NCBI RefSeq assembly: GCF_000020325.1 | Contig: NC_010730.1 | Coordinates: 951,501 to 1,015,500, forward strand | Direction: 5' to 3' | Length of the DNA: 64,000 bases | Source of the DNA: Sulfurihydrogenibium sp. YO3AOP1 | GTDB taxonomy: Bacteria > Aquificota > Aquificia > Aquificales > Hydrogenothermaceae | Shown: positions 8,910-17,006 of the stretch, piece after piece | Layout: each line of letters begins with the position of its first letter | How positions within the stretch are numbered: the stretch's first letter is position 1 | Notes under the pieces: model-generated | The model's input: only the letters and a program-made list of their open reading frames with translations | The model's database searches: none | What the model was told of the DNA's origin: nothing | Program-made: the position numbers and the translations under genes

Positions 8910-9845
8910 ATGGAATACGGATTACCAGAAACCCTTAAGACAGGACAGAACGAATTAGAGATTATAGATTTTAGAATATTTGAGAGAAAAGAAGACGGCA
9001 GTATATACCAATGGATACTTGGGGTTAACGTTGCTAAAGTTAGGGAAGTTTTAAGAATGCCAAAGCTTACAAAAGTTCCTAATATGCCACCAGAGATTGA
9101 AGGAATGGCAGAAATCAGAGGAGAGCTTATTCCCGTTGTTAGTTTGGCAAAATGGATGAAGATTCCAGAAGAAGAAGAGTTTAAAAAATACTTGCTTTTT
9201 ATGGAGTTTTTGAGGGAAAAGGTAGGAGTGATAATTCACGCAGCAAAAAGAATAAGAAGAATTCAGTGGTCTGATATAAAAAAAGCACCTGATATTTTAA
9301 ATACAAGGTTAAATGGGAGAATTACAGGAGTAGTAGATACTGAAGAAGGATTATTATTAATATTAGACTTTGAAGGTATCTTGAATGATATGAACTTACT
9401 TACAGTGTTTAACGTAGGGCCAGACCAAGAAAGAAAAGCCAAAAAGAAATTAAGAATACTTGTTGCTGAAGACTCTGCCGTAGCAAGAAAAATAATAAAA
9501 GATATTTTAGAGAGTGCAGGGCATGAAGTAATAATGACAGAAAGTGGAAAGCAAGCATGGGAAAAGTTAAACGAAATTTTTGAAAAAGCTAAAGCAGAGG
9601 GAAAAAGTGTTAGAGATTACATTGACTTAGTACTAACTGATATTGAAATGCCAGAGATGGACGGTTTGACTTTAACAAACTTGATAAAGCATACAGCAGG
9701 ATTTTTAAATTTACCAGTAATTGTAAACACAACTTTATCCGATGAAGCAAACAAACAGAAAGCTTTTTCAGTTGGAGCTGATGATTATCTTGTTAAATTT
9801 GATGCATCTCATCTTATTGAGTTAGTGGATAAGGTAAGTGAGTAA
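8910..9845 (+). CDS. cheV: CheV: CheW-like adaptor fused to a receiver domain
   Basis: CheV couples receptors to CheA and is tuned by phosphorylation. The N-terminal ~165 residues form a CheW domain (VNVAKVREVLRMP, GMAEIRGELIPVVSLAKWM, ITGVVDTEEGLLLILDFE). Residues from about 176 form a receiver domain, with acidic residues in VAEDSAVARKII, the phospho-acceptor in DLVLTDIEMPEMDG, and a late lysine in GADDYLVKFDASHL. The length of 311 is normal for CheV. The last codons (AAG GTA AGT GAG TAA) are already part of the octamer repeat. No cheR or cheB is seen in the window, so CheV may provide part of the adaptation. Confidence 0.93.
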   Translation: MEYGLPETLKTGQNELEIIDFRIFERKEDGSIYQWILGVNVAKVREVLRMPKLTKVPNMPPEIEGMAEIRGELIPVVSLAKWMKIPEEEEFKKYLLFMEFLREKVGVIIHAAKRIRRIQWSDIKKAPDILNTRLNGRITGVVDTEEGLLLILDFEGILNDMNLLTVFNVGPDQERKAKKKLRILVAEDSAVARKIIKDILESAGHEVIMTESGKQAWEKLNEIFEKAKAEGKSVRDYIDLVLTDIEMPEMDGLTLTNLIKHTAGFLNLPVIVNTTLSDEANKQKAFSVGADDYLVKFDASHLIELVDKVSE

Positions 9846-9943
9846 GTGAATAAGTGAGTAAGTGAATAGGTAAAAAATAATATGAAATATAAAAAAACCA
9901 CTTCCACTTACTCACCTACTCACGTCTCACTTACTCACTTCTC
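9834..9943. repeat. octamer-array inverted repeat 4
   Basis: The left arm (9834-9871) overlaps the end of cheV and gives its TAA stop. The right arm (9898-9943) is the complementary array, beginning CCACTTCCACTTACTCACC. It leads into CTCCGAAGGAGG, the ribosome site of the next gene, which can fold as CTCC-GAA-GGAG. Confidence 0.9.
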
Positions 9944-9957
9944 CGAAGGAGGATAAA

Positions 9958-10314
9958 ATGAGAACGCATAAAGATTTAGATGTATGGAAAAATGGGGTAG
10001 AATTGGTTAAGAAAATATATGTAGCTACTTCAGATTTTCCAAAAGAAGAGATGTATGGTTTAACATCGCAAATAAGAAGAAGTGCTATATCTATTCCAAG
10101 CAATATAGCAGAAGGTTCAGCAAGGAATAGCACAAGGGAGTTTATACAATTTCTTTATTTTGCATTAGGTTCTACTGCAGAATTAGAGACGCAGTTATTA
10201 ATATCAAAAGACCTTGGCTATCTAAAAGACTTGAGTGTATTTAAAGACTTAGAGAAAATAAAAGTTCAGCTTGTAAACCTGATAAAATCATTAAAAAATA
10301 AAATAGGCGAATAA
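9958..10314 (+). CDS. four-helix-bundle protein (23S rRNA intervening-sequence / S23 family)
   Basis: This 118-residue protein fits the TIGR02436-type four-helix bundle family: DLDVWKNGVELVKKIY, PKEEMYGLTSQIRRSAISIP, SNIAEGSARNSTREFIQFLYFA and AELETQLLISKDLGYL are its usual landmarks. The family is widespread, often found beside mobile or intervening sequences, and has no firm function. Here it sits alone between two octamer hairpins in the chemotaxis block, with its own GGAGG site. This suggests either a cargo inserted with the repeats or a helper of the array proteins; context alone does not settle it. Confidence 0.85.
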   Translation: MRTHKDLDVWKNGVELVKKIYVATSDFPKEEMYGLTSQIRRSAISIPSNIAEGSARNSTREFIQFLYFALGSTAELETQLLISKDLGYLKDLSVFKDLEKIKVQLVNLIKSLKNKIGE

Positions 10315-10317
10315 TTG

Positions 10318-10450
10318 GAAGTGAGTAAGCGAGTAGGTGAGTAGGTGAGTGGGTGGGTGTGGTTTTTACATTAATAAAAAATAAAATATGTATCCAACCA
10401 CTTCCACTTATTCACTTATTCACTTACTCACTTATTCACTTATTCACTTC
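10318..10450. repeat. octamer-array inverted repeat 5
   Basis: The left arm (10318-10363) contains GTGAGTAAG and variants ending in GTGGGTGGGTG. The right arm (10397-10450) is complementary, with CCACTTCCACTTATTCAC repeated about six times. It ends at CTCCGAAGGAGG, the cheA ribosome site. A longer open frame runs through this array into cheA but is an artefact of the stop-free TTACTCAC arm. Confidence 0.9.
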
Positions 10451-10466
10451 TCCGAAGGAGGAAAAG

Positions 10467-12425
10467 ATGATACCCAATGAACTAAGAGAATTATTTGATG
10501 AGTTTCTTGTTGAAGCAAGAGAGCATCTTGAAAATTTAGAGAATAAACTTTTAGAGTTAGAAAAAGACCCAGATAATCCAGAGCTTTTGAATGCAGCTTT
10601 TAGAAGCATGCATACACTAAAAGGTGGTGCAGGATTCCTTGGACTAACTGCAATAGTTGAAACAGCACATAAAGCTGAGGATATTCTTGGTAAATTAAAA
10701 GAAGGGAAAATGAAATTCTCTCCTGAAATAGGAGATGTTCTACTAAAAGCAGTTGATTTTATTAAAGAAGCTCTTAGGTTTTATGAAGATGGAGAGTCAG
10801 TAGAACCAGATCCATATTTGATAGAAGAGTTAGAAGCAATTCTGGAAGGCAAAAAGTCAAAAGGCTATGTAGAAAGTGGCAAAGAAACGACTCTAGATAA
10901 ATTATTAAAAAAGTACAACTTGCATCATCTCATTGGTAAGCCAGTAGAAGAGATTTTAGAAGAGTTGGTGCTGCTGCCACCAAGTAAAAGACCGCAAGAA
11001 ATTGTAGATTATATAGATAAAATACTGTCGGGTGAGATTGTAGAGGAAGAAGATACATCATCTATCTTACCGATTTTAGAAGAAGAAGCAACAGAAAGAA
11101 TGCTTGAAATGATAGAAAAAGAAATAACACCAGAGGCTCAAAATAACCCTCCAGATACCAAAAAGGAAGTAAGCCAGGAAGGCCAGACTATTAATGCAGA
11201 AACAAAACCACAAGAGCAAAGAAAAGCACCAGCAAAGAAAGAGGAAGAAGAAAGAGTATTAAGAATAGACGTTCAAAAAATAGAAGACTTGATGAAGCTT
11301 GTTGGGGAGCTTGTTCTTGATAGAAATAGATTGATGAGAGTGGTTGGAGAAATAACTCAAAATATGCAACCTAACAAATACACAGAAGAGCTTGAAAGTG
11401 TTGCATCGTCAATAGATAAAATTGTCGGAGACCTACAACTTGCCGTAATGAAAACAAGAATGCAACCTGTAAAAAGACTATTCCAGAAATTTACAAGAGT
11501 TGTAAGAGACCTGTCAAAGGTTGTAGGAAAGGAAGTTGAGCTGATTATTATTGGCGAAGATACAGAAATGGACAAATCTATTTTAGAAAAGTTAGAAGAA
11601 CCTTTGGTTCACATCATCAGAAATGCATTAGACCATGGTATTGAACCACCAGAAGAAAGAAAAATACTTGGCAAACCACGTGTAGGTAAAATTATATTAA
11701 AAGCATATTATCAAGGAGATAGGGTATATATTGAAATTGAAGATGACGGAAGAGGTATAGACCCGCAAAAGGTGGCACAAAAAGCATTAGAAAAAGGATT
11801 AATCACAAAAGAACAGCTTGAAAAAATGACAGAAAAAGAAATACTTCAACTCGTATTCATACCAGGATTTTCAACCAAAGACCAAGTGTCTGAGATATCA
11901 GGTAGAGGCGTAGGTATGGATGCAGTTATGAATACAGTTTTAAACTTCAGAGGAACGATTGATATTTGGAGTGAGAAAGGTAAAGGAACAAAAATAAGTA
12001 TGGCATTTCCATTAACAGTTGGAATTATAAGGTCTTTACTTGTGAGCGTAAGTGGAAGAAGGTTTGCGATACCAATTTTCTTAGTGACCGAGATTATATC
12101 AGCAGAAAATGTAGACATCAAAAGATTATCAGGCAAAGACGTCTTAATTCTTAGAGAAAAAGCACTTCCACTTATAAATCTATATGAAATGCTAAAAATA
12201 CCACAATCCAACGTTGGCTATGTAATCGTTTGTCTAATCGGAAATCAAAGGGTAGCCTTTACAGTTGAAGATTTATTTGGCGATGAAGAAATAGTTGTAA
12301 AACCTCTTGGAAAGATTTTTGGAGACTTACACGGTATCTCTGGAGCAACTATAACAGGAGATGGAAAGATTGTGTTGATTCTTGATATTGTGGAATTATT
12401 GAAGAATAAAAATTTAAGGATGTAA
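10467..12425 (+). CDS. cheA: chemotaxis histidine kinase CheA
   Basis: CheA autophosphorylates and passes phosphate to CheY and CheV. The ATG at 10467 is chosen because it follows GAAGGAGG directly and opens with MIPNELRELFDEFL, a normal CheA start; an in-frame start at 10353 would translate the repeat array. Domains in the 652 residues: Hpt with H49 in SMHTLKGGAGF (about 1-110), a linker/P2-like region (to about 260), dimerisation helices (RIDVQKIEDLMKLVGELVLD), an HATPase domain with IIRNALDHGIEPPEER, EDDGRGID and GRGVGMDAV, and a C-terminal CheW-like P5 domain. It is followed by cheW 14 bp on. Confidence 0.95.
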   Translation: MIPNELRELFDEFLVEAREHLENLENKLLELEKDPDNPELLNAAFRSMHTLKGGAGFLGLTAIVETAHKAEDILGKLKEGKMKFSPEIGDVLLKAVDFIKEALRFYEDGESVEPDPYLIEELEAILEGKKSKGYVESGKETTLDKLLKKYNLHHLIGKPVEEILEELVLLPPSKRPQEIVDYIDKILSGEIVEEEDTSSILPILEEEATERMLEMIEKEITPEAQNNPPDTKKEVSQEGQTINAETKPQEQRKAPAKKEEEERVLRIDVQKIEDLMKLVGELVLDRNRLMRVVGEITQNMQPNKYTEELESVASSIDKIVGDLQLAVMKTRMQPVKRLFQKFTRVVRDLSKVVGKEVELIIIGEDTEMDKSILEKLEEPLVHIIRNALDHGIEPPEERKILGKPRVGKIILKAYYQGDRVYIEIEDDGRGIDPQKVAQKALEKGLITKEQLEKMTEKEILQLVFIPGFSTKDQVSEISGRGVGMDAVMNTVLNFRGTIDIWSEKGKGTKISMAFPLTVGIIRSLLVSVSGRRFAIPIFLVTEIISAENVDIKRLSGKDVLILREKALPLINLYEMLKIPQSNVGYVIVCLIGNQRVAFTVEDLFGDEEIVVKPLGKIFGDLHGISGATITGDGKIVLILDIVELLKNKNLRM

Positions 12426-12439
12426 ACGGAGGATTTATT

Positions 12440-12913
12440 ATGGAATTGGTAAAAGCAGGAAGTGTAAAACCAGCTGTATATGGTGGCCAGCAAATCAAAA
12501 TACTTGAATTTTTAGGCGTCAAAATTGAAGATGAATTTATAGGAATATCTTTAAAACATGTTCTTGAAATATCAAAAATTTTAGAGATATTTCCAGTTCC
12601 ATTATCTCCTCAGTATATAAAAGGGGTCATAAATCTTAGAGGTGAGATTTTGCCAGTCGTATCTATAAAAGAGATGATAGGAATACCAGAAAAAAAACAA
12701 TCAACAAGATTGATAATTTTAGAAACAAATTTAGATAAATTGGCTGTTATGGTTGATGAAGTTTATGGAGTTGTTAGAATTAGTGAAGATGTACTTGAAC
12801 CAAATCCTATGACCAGCATATACAGCGATTATATTTCCAACGTTGCTCAAACAAAACATGGATTTATTAGTATAATAGATTTAGATAAATTATTTCCTGC
12901 AGTAGAAGGATAG
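12440..12913 (+). CDS. cheW: chemotaxis adaptor CheW
   Basis: This 157-residue single-domain adaptor links receptors to CheA. It contains the typical FLGVKIEDEFIGISLKHVLEI, PLSPQYIKGVINLRGEILPVVSI and KLAVMVDEVYGVVRI strands. The N-terminus has about 20 extra residues before the fold. A GGAGG site lies eight bases before the ATG. Its TAG stop overlaps the GTG start proposed for the next gene by one base, which suggests translational coupling. Confidence 0.95.
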   Translation: MELVKAGSVKPAVYGGQQIKILEFLGVKIEDEFIGISLKHVLEISKILEIFPVPLSPQYIKGVINLRGEILPVVSIKEMIGIPEKKQSTRLIILETNLDKLAVMVDEVYGVVRISEDVLEPNPMTSIYSDYISNVAQTKHGFISIIDLDKLFPAVEG

Positions 12914-13392
12914 TGAGAAGCTTGTTTTTATATAAATTGTTAGAATTTATAAATGACAAGAGAATGGAACTATTTCAAAGCATGTTTTACAACTTGTATG
13001 AAAAATATGATAGGGATTCGGAAAAGTTTATTGAAGATTGGTTTGAAAAATACACTTACATAACTCTTAAAAGATTTTTTAAAGAAGATTTTTTTAAAGA
13101 AGATTTAGATTTGTTTTTCCAAAAAAATAAAAATGTTTTAAAAAGCTATGTAAAAGCATACTGGGCGTTTTGCAATAATCCAAATTCTAAGCCTTATTAT
13201 GTAAAAGAAGCGATGGATTATTTTGGTTTAAAAGAATTGAATATGAAAGAGTTAAAAAAGGTATATAGAGAAATGGTAAAAAAATACCATCCCGATGTTT
13301 ATCCAGATAAAAAAGAAGGAACGATGAAAACGATTGAGATAAACCATTATTATCAAATTTTAAAAACATATATAGAAAAACTGGGAGGCTAA
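12913..13392 (+). CDS. J-domain (DnaJ-like) protein in the chemotaxis operon
   Basis: This 159-residue protein ends in a J-domain. The HPD signature sits in VYREMVKKYHPDVYPDKKEG near residue 138, followed by the helix NHYYQILKTYIEKL. The first ~100 residues are rich in Lys, Asp and Phe, look all-helical and match nothing I recognise. The J-domain implies it can stimulate an Hsp70 ATPase. It lies between cheW and cheZ, overlapping the former and two bases from the latter. The start is uncertain: GTG at 12913 overlaps the cheW stop, and an ATG at 12964 is also possible. Confidence 0.68.
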   Translation: MRSLFLYKLLEFINDKRMELFQSMFYNLYEKYDRDSEKFIEDWFEKYTYITLKRFFKEDFFKEDLDLFFQKNKNVLKSYVKAYWAFCNNPNSKPYYVKEAMDYFGLKELNMKELKKVYREMVKKYHPDVYPDKKEGTMKTIEINHYYQILKTYIEKLGG

Positions 13393-13393
13393 G

Positions 13394-13954
13394 ATGGAAG
13401 ATTTAAAGCAAGTGATAAGAACAATCCTTGAAGAAGTCAAAACTTTAGAAGAGAAGATAGATGAAACAACAAGAAAGGCTCGAGAAATTACACAGATAGT
13501 AGAACCATCAGCAACAGAAAGCTTAAAAGAGGTTATTAAATTTACAGAAGAAAGCTCCAATAAGATTATCTCAGAAATTGATAAAGTTGAAGAAAATTGT
13601 AAAATTATTGATAAAGAAGTATCAGAACTTTTAGCATTAAATCCTATAAACAGTATAAAAGAAAAACTCAGCACAATCAAAGAAAAAAATACAGAAAATA
13701 TCAATATATTAATTAAAGTTTATGAGCTTTTCTCTTTCCAAGATTTATCTTCACAACAAATTAAAGAAGTTATAAATATTCTCGAAGAAACCAAAAAACA
13801 CTTATTAGGAATAGCTGTGGCATCAATAGAGGCATCAGGGGAGCTTTCTAAAGAACAGAAAGAGGTAATATCAGGTAAGGTGCATGAATTTCTAACTGGA
13901 GATAGAATTTTCCAAGAAGAAGTTGATAAATTATTAGAAGAGTTAGGACTATAA
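13394..13954 (+). CDS. cheZ: CheZ-family CheY-P phosphatase (divergent)
   Basis: This is an almost purely helical, coiled-coil protein of 186 residues. Near residue 117 it has FQDLSSQQIKEVINIL, which matches the CheZ active-site helix FQDLTGQxIKR; D117 and Q121 would be the catalytic DxxxQ pair. The C-terminus (VDKLLEELGL) resembles the short CheY-binding tail of CheZ. It directly precedes cheY by 13 bp. CheZ is expected to dephosphorylate CheY-P. Overall identity to proteobacterial CheZ looks low, so the call rests on the motif, the fold and the position. Confidence 0.75.
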   Translation: MEDLKQVIRTILEEVKTLEEKIDETTRKAREITQIVEPSATESLKEVIKFTEESSNKIISEIDKVEENCKIIDKEVSELLALNPINSIKEKLSTIKEKNTENINILIKVYELFSFQDLSSQQIKEVINILEETKKHLLGIAVASIEASGELSKEQKEVISGKVHEFLTGDRIFQEEVDKLLEELGL

Positions 13955-13967
13955 AAGGAGGTATATA

Positions 13968-14360
13968 ATGGGATTTCCAGTGGCATCAAGAATTTTAACA
14001 GTTGATGATATGGCAACAATGAGAAAAATTATAAAGAGTTTATTAAATCAACTTGGTTATACAAATATAGATGAAGCAGAAAATGGTAAAGAGGCTTTAG
14101 CAAAATTAAAACAAAGTAAATATGACCTTGTTTTACTTGATTGGAACATGCCAGAAATGGATGGGATAACACTTCTACAAGAAATAAGAAAAGACACGCA
14201 TCTAAAAGATATTCCAGTAATAATGGTAACAGCAGAAGCAAAAAAGGAAAACGTACTAATAGCTATACAATCAGGAGCTAATAACTATATAGTTAAGCCT
14301 TTTACAGCTGAAACACTAAAAGAAAAATTAGAAAAAGTATGGCAACAGATAAATGGTTAA
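13968..14360 (+). CDS. cheY: chemotaxis response regulator CheY
   Basis: This is a single receiver domain of 130 residues. It has the acidic pocket D13-D14, phospho-acceptor D58 in DLVLLDWNMPEMDG, the Thr in VIMVTAEA, and the Lys in NNYIVKPFTAE. It carries the chemotaxis output to the flagellar switch. It is the last gene of the block and has an AGGAGG site. No flagellar genes are present in the window. Confidence 0.95.
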   Translation: MGFPVASRILTVDDMATMRKIIKSLLNQLGYTNIDEAENGKEALAKLKQSKYDLVLLDWNMPEMDGITLLQEIRKDTHLKDIPVIMVTAEAKKENVLIAIQSGANNYIVKPFTAETLKEKLEKVWQQING

Positions 14361-14470
14361 AGTAGTGAAGGGTGTGGTATAGTGATGAGTGGTGAACGTG
14401 TCTTAATAAAAGATTTTAACGCTTCATGCGTCACACATCACTTTTTCATAACACATCTCGCTTTAAACTA
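14361..14470. repeat. GTGATG-rich imperfect inverted repeat after cheY
   Basis: AAAGTAGTGAAGGGTGTGG and GTGATGAGTGGTG (left) face CATCACTTTTTCATAACAC and AAACTACTTTA (right), so the segment can fold back on itself. It is built of GTGATG-like words related to, but distinct from, the octamer arrays upstream. It may act as a transcript end for the chemotaxis block. There is no clear U-tract, so I do not call a terminator. Confidence 0.5.
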
Positions 14471-14540
14471 CTTTATTCGTCATCCTGAAGACTTTAGTCC
14501 AAAGAAGCTTCTCTTTTAAAGAAGGTGAGTAAGTGAGTAG

Positions 14541-14560
14541 AGGCAATTCATGAATTGCCT
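14541..14560. repeat. 20-bp perfect palindrome AGGCAATTCATGAATTGCCT
   Basis: The sequence is fully self-complementary. The core GGCAATTCATGAATTGCC recurs at 16543-16562, extended to GGGC...GCCC, and imperfectly at 60919-60938. At two of the three sites it is followed by ATACAGTAAATAAGTGA. Octamer-like GTGAGTAAG precedes this copy at 14525. Confidence 0.8.
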
Positions 14561-14700
14561 ATACAGTAAATAAGTGAGAGGTAAAAAGGCGGAGATCCTT
14601 CGCCGCCTTCAGAATAACGCATCATTAACTTTCTTTGTCATCCTGATAGAAGTGAAGGATCTATTTTTTAAGCTTTATAAAATTTCTTAATTTCTCACCA

Positions 14701-14933
14701 ACAGACTGTTCCGAATTTTAACTAAGTCTAAAAATTAATTAATCTTTTGATTGTTACTTTGAAGCAGGCAAAGAGTCTCCTATCGGTGTCATTCTGAAGG
14801 AGTGAAGAATCTCCTGTTTTTTCCAAAAAATCAAAAGAAGAGATCCTTAGGACTTACACCCTCGGGTAACAGCCAAAGTTAAAGTTATATCTACAATTAC
14901 ATTCTATTACATTAAAAAATTTATAACATCCTC
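14701..14933. repeat. family-2 MITE copy with flanking direct repeat
   Basis: The element starts near AGACTGTTCCGAATTTTAAC and ends TTTATAACATCCTC. Inside it carries GTCATTCTGAAGGAGTGAAG and the opposite module GATCCTTAGGACTTACACC. The 11-base word ATTTCTCACCA lies at 14690-14700 and again at 14934-14944, as expected of a target duplication. It shares about 45 bases of its left end (ACTAAGTCTAAAAATT...) with the copy at 62523. Another isolated module pair lies at about 14588-14665. Confidence 0.78.
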
Positions 14934-15032
14934 ATTTCTCACCATTGGATTAGTTAGCTTTTTGACTTTTAGAATAGAAAGATGAATTTGAGAATTCTTA
15001 GGAAGATTTGAATTGAGTTTATTTTTTCATTT

Positions 15033-15110
<78 letters not shown>

Positions 15111-15116
15111 ATGTTA

Positions 15117-15190
<74 letters not shown>

Positions 15191-15217
15191 ACTTACCATA
15201 ATCTGATTTTTTGATAG

Positions 15218-15290
15218 TCGGAGTGGCAGGACTTGAACCTGCGACCCCGTGCTCCCAAGGCACGTGCTCTCCCACCTGAGCTACACTCCG
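15218..15290 (-). tRNA. tRNA-Pro (TGG)
   Basis: The cloverleaf has acceptor CGGAGTG/CACTCCG and anticodon loop CTTGGGA (anticodon TGG), with discriminator A and no encoded CCA. The T loop is TTCAAGT. Confidence 0.95.
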
Positions 15291-15331
15291 TTTTAAAGAG
15301 ATAAATATTATATCACTTTTTAGAAAAAATT

Positions 15332-15859
15332 TCAAGCCCTTTTGAAGTTTTCAATTGATTTAATAATATCAGCCTTAGCTTCGTTAGAATCTTTGAAAGA
15401 TTTAACTTTCACCCATTTTCCAGATTCTAACTCTTTATAGTGTTCAAAGAAATGTTTAATTTTATTTAATGTTGCCTCTGGTAAATCCTTTACTTCTTTT
15501 ATACTGTCAAACGTTGGGTCTAACTTAGAAACTGGAACTGCAATAATTTTTGTATCAATACCTTCTTCATCTTCCATTTCAAGCATACCAATAGGTCTGC
15601 ATCTTATAACACTACCGGGAACAACCGGTTCTCTTGAAATTACCAATACGTCAGTTGGGTCTCCATCATCTGCTAAAGTGTTTGGAATAAATCCATAATT
15701 AAATGGATAATACATTGCTGTAAATAAAAATCTATCTACAAATATAGCTCCACTTTTTTTGTCAACTTCGTATTTAATACCGCTTCCTTGTGGAATTTCA
15801 ATAACTACATAAATATCTTCCGGTGGATTTTTACCTGCTGGTATTAATGAGAGATTCAT
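15332..15859 (-). CDS. ppa: inorganic pyrophosphatase (family I)
   Basis: This soluble enzyme hydrolyses pyrophosphate and drives biosynthesis. The 175-residue length is standard for bacterial family I. Recognisable parts are [39 protein letters not shown] (metal- and PPi-binding Asp cluster) and [20 protein letters not shown] site precedes the ATG. It sits between tRNA-Pro and tRNA-Asn on the same strand. Confidence 0.97.
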   Translation of the reverse strand: MNLSLIPAGKNPPEDIYVVIEIPQGSGIKYEVDKKSGAIFVDRFLFTAMYYPFNYGFIPNTLADDGDPTDVLVISREPVVPGSVIRCRPIGMLEMEDEEGIDTKIIAVPVSKLDPTFDSIKEVKDLPEATLNKIKHFFEHYKELESGKWVKVKSFKDSNEAKADIIKSIENFKRA

Positions 15860-15898
15860 TTAGTCCTCCATTAGTTTTATAAACGAAAAAATGAAAAG

Positions 15899-15971
15899 CT
15901 CCCGAGGAGGGATTCGAACCCCCGACCAGCCGGTTAACAGCCGGCTGCTCTGCCTGCTGAGCTACTCGGGA
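15899..15971 (-). tRNA. tRNA-Asn (GTT)
   Basis: The cloverleaf has acceptor TCCCGAG/CTCGGGA, anticodon loop CTGTTAA (anticodon GTT) and discriminator G. CCA is not encoded. It lies 40 bp upstream of ppa. Confidence 0.95.
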
Positions 15972-16019
15972 ATAAAAAGATATAAATATTATAATAAATT
16001 TTTAACATAAATGCAACTG

Positions 16020-16862
16020 TTTTTTTGGAGGATGCTTTAAAATTTTTGTAAGTTTACCTTTATCGCATCATCTTAAGGACTTTATTCGAAGAATCTCCTT
16101 TTTTAAAGAAGGTGAATGAACAGAGATTCTTCGCTTACGCTCAGAATGACAAATAAGTAAAAATAAAATGCTTCTCACAAACTCTTTTAACTTTTGCTTA
16201 TTCAATTGCCAAGGTTTAAGATTTAGAATCAGTAAAATGAATAAATATTATAACATAACCTAATTTACTAAGTAATACCTTGCATAGTGTTCCAAAATTC
16301 TTGTAAGCTTACCTTTTCTTGTCATCCTTATGACTTTAGTCTGAAAGATCTTCTATCTTAAAAAGTGAGAAAGGAAGGAGATTCTTCGCCGGCTGCAGAA
16401 TGATAGGCAAGATAATATCTTTATCAAAAAATTTTTTTGGAACAGCCTCATACCTTTTCACTTTTAACATTCTACAGCTACAACTAAGAATCTTGTAATC
16501 TTTTTGATTTCTCACCCCAAGGTATGGGGTTGATGGACGTTGGGGCAATTCATGAATTGCCCTTACGTAAAGGTGAAAGGTAAGAAGTGAAGCGTCTATT
16601 TAATTTGTTATCATCACTCTTCATTTATTCTGAAGGCTTTAGTTTTAGCAAAACTCCAAATTTCTTACTCAAGGTATATTTAACATAAGCTAAGCCTCTT
16701 AATTATCTAAGAGTGTTCCAAAATTCTCGCAAGCTTCCTTTCAGTGTCATCCTGAGGCTGTAAGTCGAAGGATCTCCTTTTTTGATTTTTTGACTTGAAA
16801 AGGAAAGTATAAGATTCTTCGCCGGTTTCAGAATGACGATGTGGATTTTTGCAAGCAGCCTC
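16020..16862. repeat. three family-2 MITE copies and a palindrome, gene-free
   Basis: No gene is supported between tRNA-Asn and tRNA-Ser. The first copy starts near 16026 (GAGGATGCTTTAAAATTTTT). The second runs about 16284-16452, from TGTTCCAAAATTCTTG to GGAACAGCCTC. The third spans about 16711-16862, from GAGTGTTCCAAAATTC to TTTTTGCAAGCAGCCTC; the word TTAATTATCT occurs just before and just after it. Each has the order GTCATCC-module first and GATTCTTCGC-module second, the reverse of family 1. The perfect palindrome GGGCAATTCATGAATTGCCC lies at 16543-16562. Confidence 0.8.
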
Positions 16863-16912
16863 TTAATTATCTTGAGAATGTTTTAAACTGTGCTATAATA
16901 TTATAATGTCTT

Positions 16913-17003
16913 GGAGAGGTGGCTGAGTGGTCGAAAGCGGCTTCCTGCTAAGAAGTTGTCGGGGGTAAAACCCCGACCGCGGGTTCGAATCCCGCCCTCT
17001 CCG
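16913..17003 (+). tRNA. tRNA-Ser (GCT)
   Basis: This 91-nt class II tRNA has acceptor GGAGAGG/CCTCTCC, anticodon loop CTGCTAA (anticodon GCT) and a long variable arm (TCGGGGG...CCCCGA). Discriminator G fits serine. CCA is not encoded. Its 3' end is three bases from the stop of the convergent arsB gene. Confidence 0.95.
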
Positions 17004-17006
17004 CTC

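Noticed and set aside
5221-10450. Octamer arrays as CRISPR or as replication-origin iterons
   Set aside because: The unit is only 8 bp, arranged as inverted arms between genes of one operon. There is no spacer structure, initiator gene or DnaA-box cluster.
10353-10466. Extension of CheA at its N-terminus from an upstream ATG
   Set aside because: The extra residues translate the stop-free arm of an octamer array (SLIHLFT repeats). The ATG at 10467 has a perfect ribosome site and a normal CheA start.
4408-14360. A novel defence island in the chemotaxis region
   Set aside because: All genes there are assignable to chemotaxis or to small helical families; no nuclease, toxin or nucleotide-signalling gene is seen.
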